The notes: a model not told the origin generated them from the sequence alone. Shown: positions 37,753 through 53,752, counted from the first letter of the stretch. The stretch is DNA of 64,000 nt from Paenibacillus sp. DCT19 (GCF_003268635.1 NZ_CP029639.1:4103501-4167500), one strand, 5' to 3'. Numbers and translations are program-made.

Positions 37753-38342
37753 GATCCCCTCCGAAAACGTATCGCTAATCCGGACACCAAATCAATTAAA
37801 AAGTGACATAGTATAGGCGCCCACAATGTGCCGGATTGCAAGTATATCCAACCCAAACCATAGCTCGAAACAAACACCCACCCTGTTGGAATCCAATGCC
37901 GTAAGTAACGTATGTGGATCACTGCAAATAAAATACTTGTCCAGTACGGACCGATTACATGCTGTATAGCTCCACGGAATAACAGTTCTTCACATATCGC
38001 TACAACAGCTGCAATACATACAATGTGCCAAATGGGTCGATTTCTGAACAGCATATCATTAATACCGCCATCATCCATGCTTTCCTGAGGAATGACATAG
38101 GACAAAATCAGATCCATTACAAGCATGGCCCCTGCAAGACCAAGTCCCCACCAGATAAAATGAAGAGTATCAGGTAATGCAAGCACTTCGAACAAATTTC
38201 TCTTCTGTAATAAAATCCACACAACTCCAATAATTAAAGTCAAACCTTGTGTAAAGTATAAATTGATCAGAAGTAAGCGCTCGGTAAGCTGTTGGGGTTC
38301 AGCCTTCTGAATCTTGAACTTGGGAAACTTTGGTTTTTTCAT
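37749..38342 (-). CDS. CPBP family intramembrane protease (Abi/CAAX-type)
   Basis: 197 residues with about five or six membrane segments after a basic start (MKKPKFPKFKIQKAEPQQ). Active-site motif 1 AICEELLFRGAIQHV (EExxxR, about 116), motif 2 FAVIHIRYLRH (His) and motif 3 LCHFLIDLVSG (H/D) are all visible. Bacterial members process or degrade membrane proteins, or give immunity to bacteriocins; no bacteriocin gene lies nearby. Confidence 0.88.
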   Translation of the reverse strand: MKKPKFPKFKIQKAEPQQLTERLLLINLYFTQGLTLIIGVVWILLQKRNLFEVLALPDTLHFIWWGLGLAGAMLVMDLILSYVIPQESMDDGGINDMLFRNRPIWHIVCIAAVVAICEELLFRGAIQHVIGPYWTSILFAVIHIRYLRHWIPTGWVFVSSYGLGWIYLQSGTLWAPILCHFLIDLVSGLAIRFRRGS

Positions 38343-38638
38343 TGACTGTGTCTATCCTCTTAACATAAATTTGATGGATAAAAAACGGCGATCCAATAGG
38401 ATCGTACACTAAATGATAGCCAAAAAAACAAATTGGTTCAAGACCTGCCCCAAGTCCCGGTTTAGGAACCCCCTAGACTGATATAAGCACAAAAACGAAT
38501 TTTGAAAACTTATTTCGTAAAACAGTTAGTAAACACACTGAATTTCTGCTGTAAATCGCCATATTTATAAAAGATAGTTCGGATTCTCCTGATTAAGCAA
38601 ACTGTTTCGATACTTTCAAAGTAAAACATTTTAGCCTA
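38343..38638. other. Intergenic region between the CPBP gene and the serA promoter
   Basis: About 296 bp separating divergent units. Apart from a short CGATCC-aata-GGATCG hairpin near 38388 and the upstream start region of the CPBP gene, nothing is recognised. Confidence 0.4.
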
Positions 38639-38668
38639 TTGACACGGTCATGTTAGCCATGATACATT
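38639..38668 (+). promoter_or_regulatory. Sigma-A promoter of serA
   Basis: Consensus TTGACA, 18-nt spacer, TACATT. It starts the T-box leader that follows. Confidence 0.75.
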
Positions 38669-38950
38669 ATGAAAAAATTAGTCACGTTAAACACGATGAT
38701 GGAAAAAAGATGTTGCTTCGTCTTTCAGAGAGCCGATGGTTGGTGAGAATCGGTGGCTGGCAAATGATCTTGAGCGTTCCTGAGTTATTGCATTGAAAAG
38801 TAGAGTAGGTGCAATCGGTTTAGAGCCGTTATCCTCTTCGGTCTTCATTGACCGCTAAGACTGTCGTTGCGAAACGGCGGTGAATTAGGGTGGTACCACG
38901 ACAACTCTCGTCCCTTATTGCGCAAGCAGTATGTGGATTGAGAGTTTTTT
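38669..38950 (+). ncRNA. T-box riboswitch (serA leader, probably tRNA-Ser)
   Basis: The T-box sequence AGGGTGGTACCACG is at 38887-38900. Upstream Stem I shows the conserved AGAGAGCCGATGGTTGGTG distal region (38728-38746). Downstream, AACTCTCGTCCC pairs with GAGAGTT (38941-38947) plus a T tract to make the terminator; the T-box bulge would make the antiterminator instead when uncharged tRNA binds. Serine triplets AGC and TCC occur where the specifier loop is expected (GAGCGTTCC, 38772-38780); I cannot choose between them. The downstream gene is serA, so tRNA-Ser is the likely effector. Confidence 0.92.
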
Positions 38951-39041
38951 GATTATTTTGGGAATATTGACGTGGAAATCACCCTATTGTTACATCCTCT
39001 CCCTTTGTTGCGACACCGCGTTGTTGGAGGGAAGGATTCAA

Positions 39042-39104
39042 ATGGTTTTAAGGAATTCCTCTACGATGAGGAGCAGCCTTGACGATAAAGATACACATAC
39101 CTAA
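39042..39104 (+). CDS. 20-codon serine-rich upstream ORF before serA
   Basis: ATG 39042, preceded by GGAGGGAAGG, encodes MVLRNSSTMRSSLDDKDTHT with two pairs of Ser codons (TCC TCT, AGC AGC). Its TAA abuts the serA Shine-Dalgarno (TAAGGAGG), and serA starts 13 nt later. It lies after the T-box terminator, so is transcribed only on readthrough. It may couple translation to serA or sense Ser-tRNA supply; this is inference. Confidence 0.45.
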   Translation: MVLRNSSTMRSSLDDKDTHT

Positions 39105-39117
39105 GGAGGAAGAAACC

Positions 39118-40710
39118 ATGTACAAAGTGTTAGTGTCGGATCCGATTAGTGATCTGGGGATTCAGCAATTGGTGGAAGCAAATGATGTAGTTGTTGAAAA
39201 GAAAACCGGTCTTAGTGAAGATGAGCTTGTTGCCATTATTGGGGAATATGATGCCCTACTCGTTCGAAGCCAGACACGTGTTACCGATCGTATTATGACT
39301 GCTGGTACCAACCTTAAAGTAATTGGCCGTGCGGGCGTGGGTGTAGATAACATTGATCTGGAAGCTGCTACACAACGCGGTATTATTGTAATTAATGCAC
39401 CTGACGGTAATACAATTACGACATGTGAGCATACCTTTGCAATGATGATGGCGCTCGCACGTCATATTCCTCAAGCTTATGCCAAAACAATTCAAGGTAC
39501 ATGGGATCGCAAAACTTTCTTAGGTGTGGAATTACGGAATAAAACTTTGGGTGTCCTTGGTATGGGCCGGATCGGTAGTGAGGTAGCCAAGCGTGCAAAA
39601 GCATTCGGTATGGATATTCTTGCTTATGATCCATTCCTTACACAAGAGCGTGCAGAGAAGCTGCAAGTTAAGCTAGCAAGCGTTGATGATATCATTCGCA
39701 ATGCAGACTTTATGACCGTACACACGCCGTTAACACCTGAGACTCGTCATATGATTTCGCGCCCTCAATTTGAAGTCATGAAAAAAGGTATGCGCATTGT
39801 AAACTGTGCCCGCGGTGGGGTTGTTGATGAGATGGCACTCGTGGAAGCTATTGATGAAGGTATCGTTGCCGGTGCAGCCTTTGACGTGTTCGAAAGCGAA
39901 CCACCAGCAGCAGATCATCCTTTCCTCAATCATCCTAGCATCATCGTTACACCACATTTAGGTGCATCCACAGTAGAGGCACAAGAAAATGTTGCGATTG
40001 ATGTATCGGAACAAGTGCTTCATATTTTGCGTAATGAGCCGTTCAAAAATGCAGTGAACATGCCTGCGGTAGCTCCTACGGTTATGAACAAATTGCAGCC
40101 TTACTTTAAACTGGGCGAAACATTGGGTAGTTTTGCAGCTCAAATTACTCAAAATGCCGTTCAAGAAATCCGAATCGATTATGCGGGTGATCTGTCTGAG
40201 GTCGATACTTCACCATTAACTCGTTATATTGTCAAAGGCATCCTTGCTAGACATCTGGGCGGAGAAGCGAATATCGTTAACTCCATGCATTTGGCTAAAA
40301 CAAGAGATCTGAACGTTGTAGTTAGCCAAACGTCTACGACAAAAGGATTCACCAACTTGATCACCGTTACTCTGGTGACAACACAAGAAGCTGAGGAACG
40401 CCGCGTTGCAGGTACGCTCCTTGCAGGTTACGGTGAGCGGATCGTGCGTCTGGATAAATTCCCAGTAGATATCGCTCCAGAAAGTCATCAAATCCTCATT
40501 TCCCACAACGATAAACCGGGAATTATCGGACGTGTGGGAACCTTGCTTGGTCAAAACGACGTTAATATCGCATCCATGCAAGTAGGACGTAAAATTATCG
40601 GTGGTGCAGCCATCATGATCCTTACTGTTGATAAAGAAGTTCCAAAAGATGTACTTGTTCAACTCACGGCTCTGCCAGAATTAAATACAGCGGTTGAGAT
40701 TGTTCTGTAA
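39118..40710 (+). CDS. serA: D-3-phosphoglycerate dehydrogenase
   Basis: First enzyme of serine synthesis, NAD-dependent. ATG 39118 (MYKVLVSDPISDLGIQQL) with AAGGAGG 8 nt upstream; 530 residues, the long type with an ACT domain. NAD-binding GVLGMGRIGSEVA (about 146), catalytic Arg/Glu/His in NCARGGVVDE and VTPHLGAST. Intervening domain about 315-450; C-terminal ACT domain with HNDKPGIIGRVGTLLG, the site of serine feedback in many species. Expression is controlled by the T-box upstream. No frameshift. Confidence 0.98.
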   Translation: MYKVLVSDPISDLGIQQLVEANDVVVEKKTGLSEDELVAIIGEYDALLVRSQTRVTDRIMTAGTNLKVIGRAGVGVDNIDLEAATQRGIIVINAPDGNTITTCEHTFAMMMALARHIPQAYAKTIQGTWDRKTFLGVELRNKTLGVLGMGRIGSEVAKRAKAFGMDILAYDPFLTQERAEKLQVKLASVDDIIRNADFMTVHTPLTPETRHMISRPQFEVMKKGMRIVNCARGGVVDEMALVEAIDEGIVAGAAFDVFESEPPAADHPFLNHPSIIVTPHLGASTVEAQENVAIDVSEQVLHILRNEPFKNAVNMPAVAPTVMNKLQPYFKLGETLGSFAAQITQNAVQEIRIDYAGDLSEVDTSPLTRYIVKGILARHLGGEANIVNSMHLAKTRDLNVVVSQTSTTKGFTNLITVTLVTTQEAEERRVAGTLLAGYGERIVRLDKFPVDIAPESHQILISHNDKPGIIGRVGTLLGQNDVNIASMQVGRKIIGGAAIMILTVDKEVPKDVLVQLTALPELNTAVEIVL

Positions 40711-40737
40711 GTTCGGGATCATAATCAATCGGATTGA

Positions 40738-40773
40738 AAAGAGACGAACCTTCGCAGGTTCGCCTCTTTTTTT
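40738..40773. terminator. Bidirectional terminator between serA and the collagen-like gene
   Basis: AAAGAGACGAACC-loop-GGTTCGCCTCTTT stem with T tracts on both strands, between convergent genes. Confidence 0.9.
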
Positions 40774-40813
40774 CATTTTAAAATTGCCTGCAACTATTAC
40801 ACAGTTACAAAAA

Positions 40814-46695
<5,882 letters not shown>

Positions 46696-46837
46696 GCGTA
46701 TTTCACTCCTCCTTCAAATGATCTTGTTTTTCAAGCATATGAGCTTGTGGAAGGAAAATTATCTTGGACACATGTTTTGCTCAATAAATTGACATCATTT
46801 GTTCCACGTTGAACAAGATTAAACGGTAGACTTCAAC

Positions 46838-46864
46838 AAAAAAACACCCTCCACAGGAGGATGT
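46838..46864 (-). terminator. Terminator of resE
   Basis: Minus strand ACATCCTCC-TGT-GGAGGGTGT followed by seven T, 27 nt after the restored resE stop at 46891. Confidence 0.85.
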
Positions 46865-46890
46865 CTTCGCACTTTTTGTATAAAATAAAT

Positions 46891-48371
46891 CTATTTCGGA
46901 GAATCAACAGGAAACTGCATCATAAATTCGGTTCCTTCGCCAAGAATGCTATTCACCTGTATCGTTCCATGATGAGCATCTACAATGTTTTTCACAATAG
47001 CAAGTCCCAGACCCGTGCCTACACTTTCCCACGAACACGAGCTTTATCGGCTTTGTAGAACCGTTCAAAAATGAATGGTAAATCCGATGTTGGGATGCCT
47101 ACTCCCTCGTCCTTGATCGAGATTTTGGCTGCAGGAATTCGACTATCTGTTACAAGCTTTGCCGTGATTATAACGTTTCTATTCGTAGGGGTATGTCGAA
47201 AGGCATTGTCTAATAGATTGGTGAAGACCTGCTCAAGTCGATCCTCATCTGCGTGATGCAGCTTGATGGATGATTGTGCACAGTCCAGGTGCAGCGTGAT
47301 CCCTTGTTCTTTGGAACGTACCGAGAATTTGCGATAAACTCGTTCAAGTACTTCCACCAGATCCACTTCTCTCATCGCCATATCTGTATGACCTGCTTCC
47401 ATTCTTGCCAGATCCAATAGGTCTTTAACCAATCTTCCCATACGAAGAGACTCGTCATGAATAACCTGAATCAATTCTTCGCTCTCTTCTGGAGATGCTG
47501 CCATACCATCCAAAAGCGCTTCACTGTAGCCCTGCATCATAGATAAAGGCGTACGTATTTCATGAGACACATTCGCAACAAAGTCCCGACGCATCTTCTC
47601 CAGGCGGACTTCCTCTGTCACGTCACGAAGGACAGCAACAGCTCCTCGTATCACGCTATCCGCATATAGCGGCGTCATCTGAACAGACCAAACTCCTTGT
47701 TGAACGTGAACGTTGGAACTTTGATCTCCGCCTCGCTCCATAACGAGCTTGAACAGAGGAATGAGCGGTTCTGGTACATCCCGAGAAGCACTTGCTCGTT
47801 CAGATGTATCATCCGTATCCGCTTGTGACCAATCTAGGTCGCACCAAACCTGCATAATCTTCTCGCCTGGAGGATTGGTTAGAATTACTTTACCTTCACC
47901 ATCAAACGTAACTACTGCATCTGTCATGCTTCGGAGCACACTAGCTAGATGCTCTTTTTCATGATTCAGATTCCGGATATTATCTTCCAACTGTGCAGCC
48001 ATATGGTTGAAGGTGTTTGCCAATTCACCAATTTCATCACTTGTCACGAGTGATAGACGGGTATCATAATTTCCTTTTCGGATGGAGTTAGCTGCTTGGA
48101 TTAATTGCTGCATTGGCTGAGTGATTTTAGTAAAGAGAAATAACGCAAAGAATGTCGTCAGACTGAAGCCGATAATACAGACATACGTAAATAATCTCTT
48201 GATATCCCTCGACTCAGATTCAGCAAAATTGGTATCAATGTAAGGCAGCAAAAAAAGCCCCAGCGCTATGAGTACACAGCCCACAAGGAAAATAATCGTA
48301 ATCCATAACTTGCCAACGAGCGATCTCCAGAACGCAAAACTATTTCGGTACTTCCAGTTTATAGCCCACAC
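46891..48371 (-). CDS. resE: Sensor histidine kinase ResE, frameshifted near the C-terminus
   Basis: Kinase of the ResDE pair controlling aerobic and anaerobic respiration genes. Two membrane segments flank a short extracytoplasmic part (about 20-75), then HAMP (about 75-130), a PAS region, DHp box with phospho-acceptor [14 protein letters not shown], and HATPase_c N box [20 protein letters not shown]1 DEGVGIP. After [11 protein letters not shown] the frame is lost at CCC 47028-47030; one more C restores [20 protein letters not shown] (G2 box) to a TAG at 46891, 493 residues. The GTG at 48371 overlaps resD by 32 nt and is the only available start. Confidence 0.93.
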
Positions 48372-49056
48372 CCCAAACTGTCGTAATCATCGCCGCCGAT
48401 TCAGGCGAAACCTTGTTTAATTTTTCACGAAGACGCTTAACATGAGTATCTACAGTACGGAGATCACCGAAAAATTCATAATTCCAAACATCTTTGAGAA
48501 GCTCTTCTCTGGAAAAAACCTTATCTGGAGAAGTAGCCAAATAATGCAACAGCTCATATTCTTTTGGCGTAAGACTAATCTCTTCGCCGCCTGCTGTTAC
48601 CCGATGAGCATCATGTTCAATAACCAAGTGTGGGAATACGATGTTGTTGCTTGAGTTACTCTCTTTGGATAAGTACGCTGTTGCAGATGAACGACGTAAT
48701 ATCGCCTTAACTCGGTATATCACTTCGCGTGGACTAAATGGCTTGACCACATAATCATCAGCTCCAACTTCAAAGCCCTGAACCCGATTAATTTCCTCAC
48801 CTTTTGCTGTCAGCATCAATACAGGAGTGGATTTAACCTGACGTAGTCGCGTGCATACTTCAACGCCATCCATTCCTGGCAGCATGACATCCAGCAGGAT
48901 CAGTCCATAATCTCCTGCTGTAGCCTTCCGAAGAGCGGTCTCTCCGTCCTCTGCCTCATCAATTTCGTAGCCTTCTTTTTCAAGATACATTTTCAAAAGT
49001 CTGCGGATTCGTTCTTCATCATCCACAACGAGAATTCGATTCTCATGCTCTGCCAT
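48340..49056 (-). CDS. resD: Response regulator ResD (OmpR family)
   Basis: Partner of ResE. ATG 49056 (MAEHENRILVVDDEERI) follows GGAGTTGGA; 238 residues. Receiver domain: acidic pair DDEE, phospho-acceptor Asp in LILLDVMLPGMDG (about 57), Lys in DDYVVKPFSP. C-terminal winged helix with LTPKEYELLHYLATSPDKVF and VDTHVKRLREKL. Located directly after resC, as in Bacillus. Confidence 0.96.
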   Translation of the reverse strand: MAEHENRILVVDDEERIRRLLKMYLEKEGYEIDEAEDGETALRKATAGDYGLILLDVMLPGMDGVEVCTRLRQVKSTPVLMLTAKGEEINRVQGFEVGADDYVVKPFSPREVIYRVKAILRRSSATAYLSKESNSSNNIVFPHLVIEHDAHRVTAGGEEISLTPKEYELLHYLATSPDKVFSREELLKDVWNYEFFGDLRTVDTHVKRLREKLNKVSPESAAMITTVWGVGYKLEVPK

Positions 49057-49200
49057 TCCAACTCCAGCCCCTTTGCAATAACTGCTCGTCACTTCTATTA
49101 TGTTCGATCTGGCGAACAATATTTGAATGCCCACTTTTACCGTGAGGGCTCACACCTGTGTTTCATGGGTTTCTCTCCAGAACGTTATGAAACAACCGCC

Positions 49201-50463
49201 TTAATCTGCCCCAGCATAAGAGTGCAGCCCTGCGATGATCAGATTGACACCAACCAATGTAAACATCACAACCAAGAAGCCTAACACTGCTAACCAAGCA
49301 GATTTCCGTCCCTGCCATCCTCGAGATAAACGTAAATGTAAGTATACACTATAATAAAGCCACGTTATTAATGCCCAGACTTCCTTCGGATCCCAGCCCC
49401 AGAAACGACTCCAAGCAATCTGAGCCCATATCATAGCAAATATCAACGCGCCCAACGTAAAAATCGGAAAACCAATGGCAATAGCTCGATAACTAATCTC
49501 ATCCAGATCATCAGCATCAATACCATCTAGTGCGGGTTGCAGGACTTGTCCAAGTGGTCTTCTTACAATTAAACGAATAATGCCATAAAGGATCAAACCA
49601 ACAATGACAGACCAAACTACGGTGTTCAGCTTACGTCCAGCATTTACCCCGTTCATCCAAGATGGTGTCTCAAGTAACGGTTCTTTCATGCCAAGAAACG
49701 GTTTTATGCTCTCTACCTCACTCTGATACGGTGCAAAAATAGGAGGCATGCGATAAATCACTTTCTCTATTGTACTATTTCCCTGTACCTCTGTGTCAAT
49801 GCTAGCTGTTTCTTTGACGAACACCGCTTCATACCCAGACGCACGAAAAGCAAATACGGTACCGATAAATCCAATGACAACCACAATCGTGATCAGTGTG
49901 AATTCGACCCATCCACGCTGACGTCTAGAGGATTTATCCTTGCCACTAAAATCAACGGTACGTAGCAGATACATAAACCCTGCCGCAAAGCCCACTGCAA
50001 AGAAGGCTTCACCTAGTGCTGCCAAGGTGACATGAATTTTCAACCAAATGGATTGTAGCGCAGGAATAAGTGGTTGTACTTCCTGTGGAAATACGGCTGC
50101 ATACGCCATAATAATAATGGTAAGTGGTAACGCGAAAAGTCCAATCAATGTCTTACGATAAATGGCATAGACCACGATGAAAGCCACCATAATCATCATC
50201 GATAAAAAGCTCATGAATTCATACATATTGCTTACAGGAATGTGTCCTGCACCTGCCCACCGGGTGAAGAAAAAGATAAGATGCGCTGCAAGGGCTATCG
50301 TTGAGGCAATAAAGGCTCTCTTGCCCCATTTTTCAACATGAGCCTGAGGATCACGATTACTCCACTTTTTGCCCATAACCGCCACACCATATAACATAAA
50401 CGCTGCACTATAGAGAAAAAAAGATACAATAAATGCGTCGCTGCTGAAATCCAATAAACTCAT
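49201..50463 (-). CDS. resC: Cytochrome c biogenesis protein ResC (CcsA/CcsB family)
   Basis: Haem-handling membrane protein of the system II pathway. ATG 50463 (MSLLDFSSDAFIV); 420 residues and about eight membrane helices. The haem-binding WWD-type signature is WSRFWGWDPKEVWALITW (about 345-362), with conserved membrane histidines (IKVHVTLAALGEAFF, LHLRL...). Its start overlaps the native resB stop (ATGA) after restoration of one base. Confidence 0.94.
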   Translation of the reverse strand: MSLLDFSSDAFIVSFFLYSAAFMLYGVAVMGKKWSNRDPQAHVEKWGKRAFIASTIALAAHLIFFFTRWAGAGHIPVSNMYEFMSFLSMMIMVAFIVVYAIYRKTLIGLFALPLTIIIMAYAAVFPQEVQPLIPALQSIWLKIHVTLAALGEAFFAVGFAAGFMYLLRTVDFSGKDKSSRRQRGWVEFTLITIVVVIGFIGTVFAFRASGYEAVFVKETASIDTEVQGNSTIEKVIYRMPPIFAPYQSEVESIKPFLGMKEPLLETPSWMNGVNAGRKLNTVVWSVIVGLILYGIIRLIVRRPLGQVLQPALDGIDADDLDEISYRAIAIGFPIFTLGALIFAMIWAQIAWSRFWGWDPKEVWALITWLYYSVYLHLRLSRGWQGRKSAWLAVLGFLVVMFTLVGVNLIIAGLHSYAGAD

Positions 50464-52132
50464 GCTTGGTTCCCCCGTTATCCAACGACTTCTCATCTAC
50501 TTCCACATTCATCTGTTTTAGCACAGTTGCAACCTCGCGCCTAAAGCCAAACCAATTTTTGTTGGTATGACCTCCAAGCGTAAGATGACCATCATCAATA
50601 CGAATCCATATACGGCGGTGATGCCAGTAGAAGCCCATAATCAGACCCAACATGACAATTCCAGCCCCTACCCAGACAAAAGGCATCGCCTTATCAATTC
50701 GGATATTGAGATAACTTACCGATTGAATGATGTCTACTTTATCCATGCTATCCACTTCTAGCTGAAAAGGGATTGGATCGCCAGAGAGCTGTTTGTTGAT
50801 CGCATCTTGTTGAAAACGCTCTTTGTCAATCTGCTTGGCAAAATATAAATACTGAATGCCCCCTTCAGGCAACTCTGGGCCGGTAATCAAGAATAAGAAG
50901 GCCGGCGCATTGGGTGAGGGCGACTTTGAAGTGGGTTTACCTTGCGCATCCAAAGCAAAGTCCATAAATTTATTTTTGACCTCTAACGTGTATGGACCAA
51001 CTTGGAAGCTTGGCTGTGTATCCACCATATCAATCTGCAGTTCCCCAATTTTCTCACCTGTCTGAGCATTAACCAAGTCAGGAGTCACCGATCGAATGGT
51101 CGGGGTTAGATCGTAATCAAACTGATATGCCTTCAGCCCGTTATAGTTCAGTGGATGATTCACTCGCACATCATGTCTTGCAACCTCAGCCAACTGAGGT
51201 TTTTTGGTTAAGTCCGAACAATCAGCAGTACATTCATACAGTACAACTTTGGTCTCAAAGAGCTTCGGAACCATCCGGTTCAAATTACGAAATTGTTCCG
51301 TTATCTCTTCCTCACTGTAGAACTCTACATTAAATTGTTCATTCTTCAGATACATAGATGTATTCGGAATCTTCTTAATCTCGCCTTCAGGAAACGCCAC
51401 ATGTTCATCCAGATTCAGTCCCGGTAAGCCCCGAGCAAGCACAGCTAGTAAAAATATGATAAGTCCAATGTGGATGACATAAGGCCCCCACCGGCTGAAT
51501 CGCTGTTTCTCAGCAAGTAATGCATCACCTTCGGTATGTACGCGGTACCCCTTCTTTTTGAGCGGCGTAACCGCTTTCTTAATCCAATCTGCAGAATCAC
51601 CCTCAATTGTACCTTGGTAGACCAGACGTTGCCGGGTAAGAAACTGCATATGCTTTCGGATTTTCTGCTTATTCAGCGCTTTGTAAAGTGGGAGTACTCG
51701 GTCGAGGCTGCATATGACTAGTGAGGCACCGATCAACACAAGTAAAAGTATAAACCACCAGGATTCGTATGTATGGGATAAGCCCAGTAGATAATAGATA
51801 TGACCTAATTGCCCATACGTCTCTTTGTAGTACACGGAAGGGTCAATATTTAGAAACGTACTTTCTTGAGGATAGATTGTCCCAAGTATAGATCCAAGTA
51901 GCGTAAGCACAATCATGTACACAGCAATTTTTACAGATGAGAAAAAGTTCCATATTTTATCAATGATATTAGGATTGCTGCGCTGTGAACGTCGAGCCAT
52001 TCCATCGTAACGCATTTCAAGCACTTCATCCGATTTGGCCTCAGCTTCAAGCAGCGGCTTACCACAGGCTTCACACAGCACTGTGCCTACTGGATTTTGG
52101 TGTCCACACTCACATTTTGTGTTTTGAAACAC
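50460..52132 (-). CDS. resB: Cytochrome c biogenesis protein ResB, tail probably shifted
   Basis: Membrane partner of ResC in apocytochrome c haem ligation. GTG 52132 with GGAGG 7 nt upstream. An N-terminal zinc-ribbon-like segment KCECGHQNPVGTVLCEACGKPL[...] (two Cys pairs) precedes four membrane segments and a large extracytoplasmic domain. As written, the frame runs 52 nt into resC and ends in an unrelated tail (...QQRRIYCIFFSL). One more C in CCCCC 50472-50476 gives ...DNGGNQA and a stop overlapping the resC ATG as ATGA, 557 residues. Confidence 0.9.
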
Positions 52133-52146
52133 GACTAGACCTCCGT

Positions 52147-52674
52147 TCAGGGCTGTTTAGCCAGTTGTGAAATTTGAGCGTCAAGTGTGCCTAAATCTAG
52201 TTGACCAATGTGAATGGTAGAAATTTTGCCCGTATTTGACACGAAGAATGTAGTCGGCATCGGAGATATTCCATAGTCTCGAACTGAATTTTTATCACGA
52301 TCGAGCATTATCGGGAATGTCACACCAACCTGCTTTACAAAATGCTCTACGGTCATCTGATCTTCCCCTACATTGATACCTATAAATTGAACACCCTGAT
52401 CTTTCCACTTGTCAGCTTGTGCTTGAAGAGCAGGCATCTCCTTCACACAAGGCTCACACCAAGTGCCCCAGAAATTGATGACTAGTGCCTTACCCTTGTA
52501 TTCCTCAGACGTATGCACTTGACCATCCAAGCCCAGCAGTTCAAAAGAAGGTGCTTGATCTCCTTCTTTTGGCTTGCCATTTGAGCCGGATACGGATGTA
52601 CTAATCGCATAACCGCCCAACACCAGGATCAAAAACAAAATGACGATCTGCACCGGTCTTCTTGATTTCCCCAT
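52147..52674 (-). CDS. resA: Thiol-disulfide oxidoreductase ResA
   Basis: Membrane-anchored thioredoxin-fold protein that reduces apocytochrome c haem-site cysteines. 175 residues: N-terminal anchor (IVILFLILVLGGYAIS), then the redox motif FWGTWCEPCVKEMPALQ with the family's CEPC active site (about 76-79) and cis-Pro loop GISPMPTTFFV. First gene of resABCDE; AAAAGGAGAGCC precedes the ATG. Confidence 0.97.
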   Translation of the reverse strand: MGKSRRPVQIVILFLILVLGGYAISTSVSGSNGKPKEGDQAPSFELLGLDGQVHTSEEYKGKALVINFWGTWCEPCVKEMPALQAQADKWKDQGVQFIGINVGEDQMTVEHFVKQVGVTFPIMLDRDKNSVRDYGISPMPTTFFVSNTGKISTIHIGQLDLGTLDAQISQLAKQP

Positions 52675-52698
52675 GTACGGCTCTCCTTTTTAAGGTGA

Positions 52699-52768
52699 CT
52701 ATATAAATTGAACTAAAGAATGCTCACACATGTGCCACTCGTGTAAATGTTTAGTCCAATTTATATAG
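52699..52768. promoter_or_regulatory. Large imperfect inverted repeat in the resA upstream region
   Basis: Arms CTATATAAATTGAACTAAA (52699-52717) and the reverse complement at 52750-52768 match in 18 of 19 positions around a 32-bp centre that contains CACATGTG. It lies 25-94 nt before the resA start. It may be an operator for a dimeric regulator or a leader stem-loop; TTGGAC and TATATAG elements within it could be promoter parts. Confidence 0.55.
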
Positions 52769-52877
52769 ATTATTCGCAATCGTAACTGTTCCAGATATCT
52801 GTGAACATCCTATGAACAATTATAGCGAATTCCGTCACAAAATTGCGGCAGTTTTATGAAAATTATGTGTCCTTACA

Positions 52878-53636
52878 TTACCTTTTTTTCATTTTTCTGG
52901 CTGGTTCCGATTTTGCAAGCTGAATAAGGTTATTGACTTCTTCTTTAGATAGATTGCGAGTCAGTCCTCGTTTCAGGTTTTGTAGCAAAATCCCACCAAA
53001 TGCAATACGTTTCAAGCGAGTTACCGGATGGTTAATCGCTTCAAACATCCGTCTAACCTGACGATTGCGTCCTTCGTAAATGGTGATGGAAATAACAGCT
53101 TCATTGCTCGCAGTGTCTACATCCTTGTATTCAACCTCAGCTGGAGCAGTCATACCGTCGTCTAGCATAATCCCTGTCTTTAGTTTCTCTAGAGCTGATC
53201 CATGCGGGACGCCTTTGACTGTTGCCAAATACGTTTTGGGTACATGGTGCTTAGGATGCGTCAGCAAATGTGCAAACTCGCCGTCATTGGTAAGAATCAA
53301 TAAACCTTCCGTATCATAGTCCAGTCTTCCTACTGGATACACACGTTCTTTGACCCCTTTAAGGTAATCGGAAACAATTTTCCGTCCCTCTGGGTCAGAT
53401 GCACTTGTAATAACACCTTTTGGTTTGTTCATAAGCAAGTACACTTTTTTCTCACTGCGGATTGGCTTCCCGTTTACCGTAATGATATCCTCTTCAGGGT
53501 TCGCTTTCGTGCCGAGTTCGGTCACGACCTCCCCATTGACTTCTACCTTGCCAGACTGGATCAATTCCTCGCTTTTGCGACGGGATGCAATGCCAGCTTG
53601 AGCAATAATTTTTTGTAATCTTTCCATGTTTGTCAT
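52878..53636 (-). CDS. rluB: Pseudouridine synthase RluB
   Basis: RsuA/RluB/RluE-type enzyme that modifies 23S rRNA. 252 residues: S4 RNA-binding domain at the N-terminus (ERLQKIIAQAGIASRRKSEE), then the catalytic domain with YPVGRLDYDTEGLLILTNDG (catalytic Asp in GRLDYDT), HPKHHVPKTYL and EGRNRQVRRMFEAI. A basic tail PARKMKKR ends it. Start may be 53636 or the ATG at 53627. Typical neighbour of resA. Confidence 0.95.
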   Translation of the reverse strand: MTNMERLQKIIAQAGIASRRKSEELIQSGKVEVNGEVVTELGTKANPEEDIITVNGKPIRSEKKVYLLMNKPKGVITSASDPEGRKIVSDYLKGVKERVYPVGRLDYDTEGLLILTNDGEFAHLLTHPKHHVPKTYLATVKGVPHGSALEKLKTGIMLDDGMTAPAEVEYKDVDTASNEAVISITIYEGRNRQVRRMFEAINHPVTRLKRIAFGGILLQNLKRGLTRNLSKEEVNNLIQLAKSEPARKMKKR

Positions 53637-53752
53637 GTCACCTCACACTAATGATACCCATCAAGGAGGGAAATCACAAGGATAATCCAAGGAAAATGTA
53701 AACAGAGGCTTGATTTAGCTGTTTGGAGTACTAATCAAATCACTTTTAACTC

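Noticed and set aside
37749..38342. Bacteriocin immunity locus around the CPBP protease
   Set aside because: No bacteriocin precursor or export gene was found within several kilobases.
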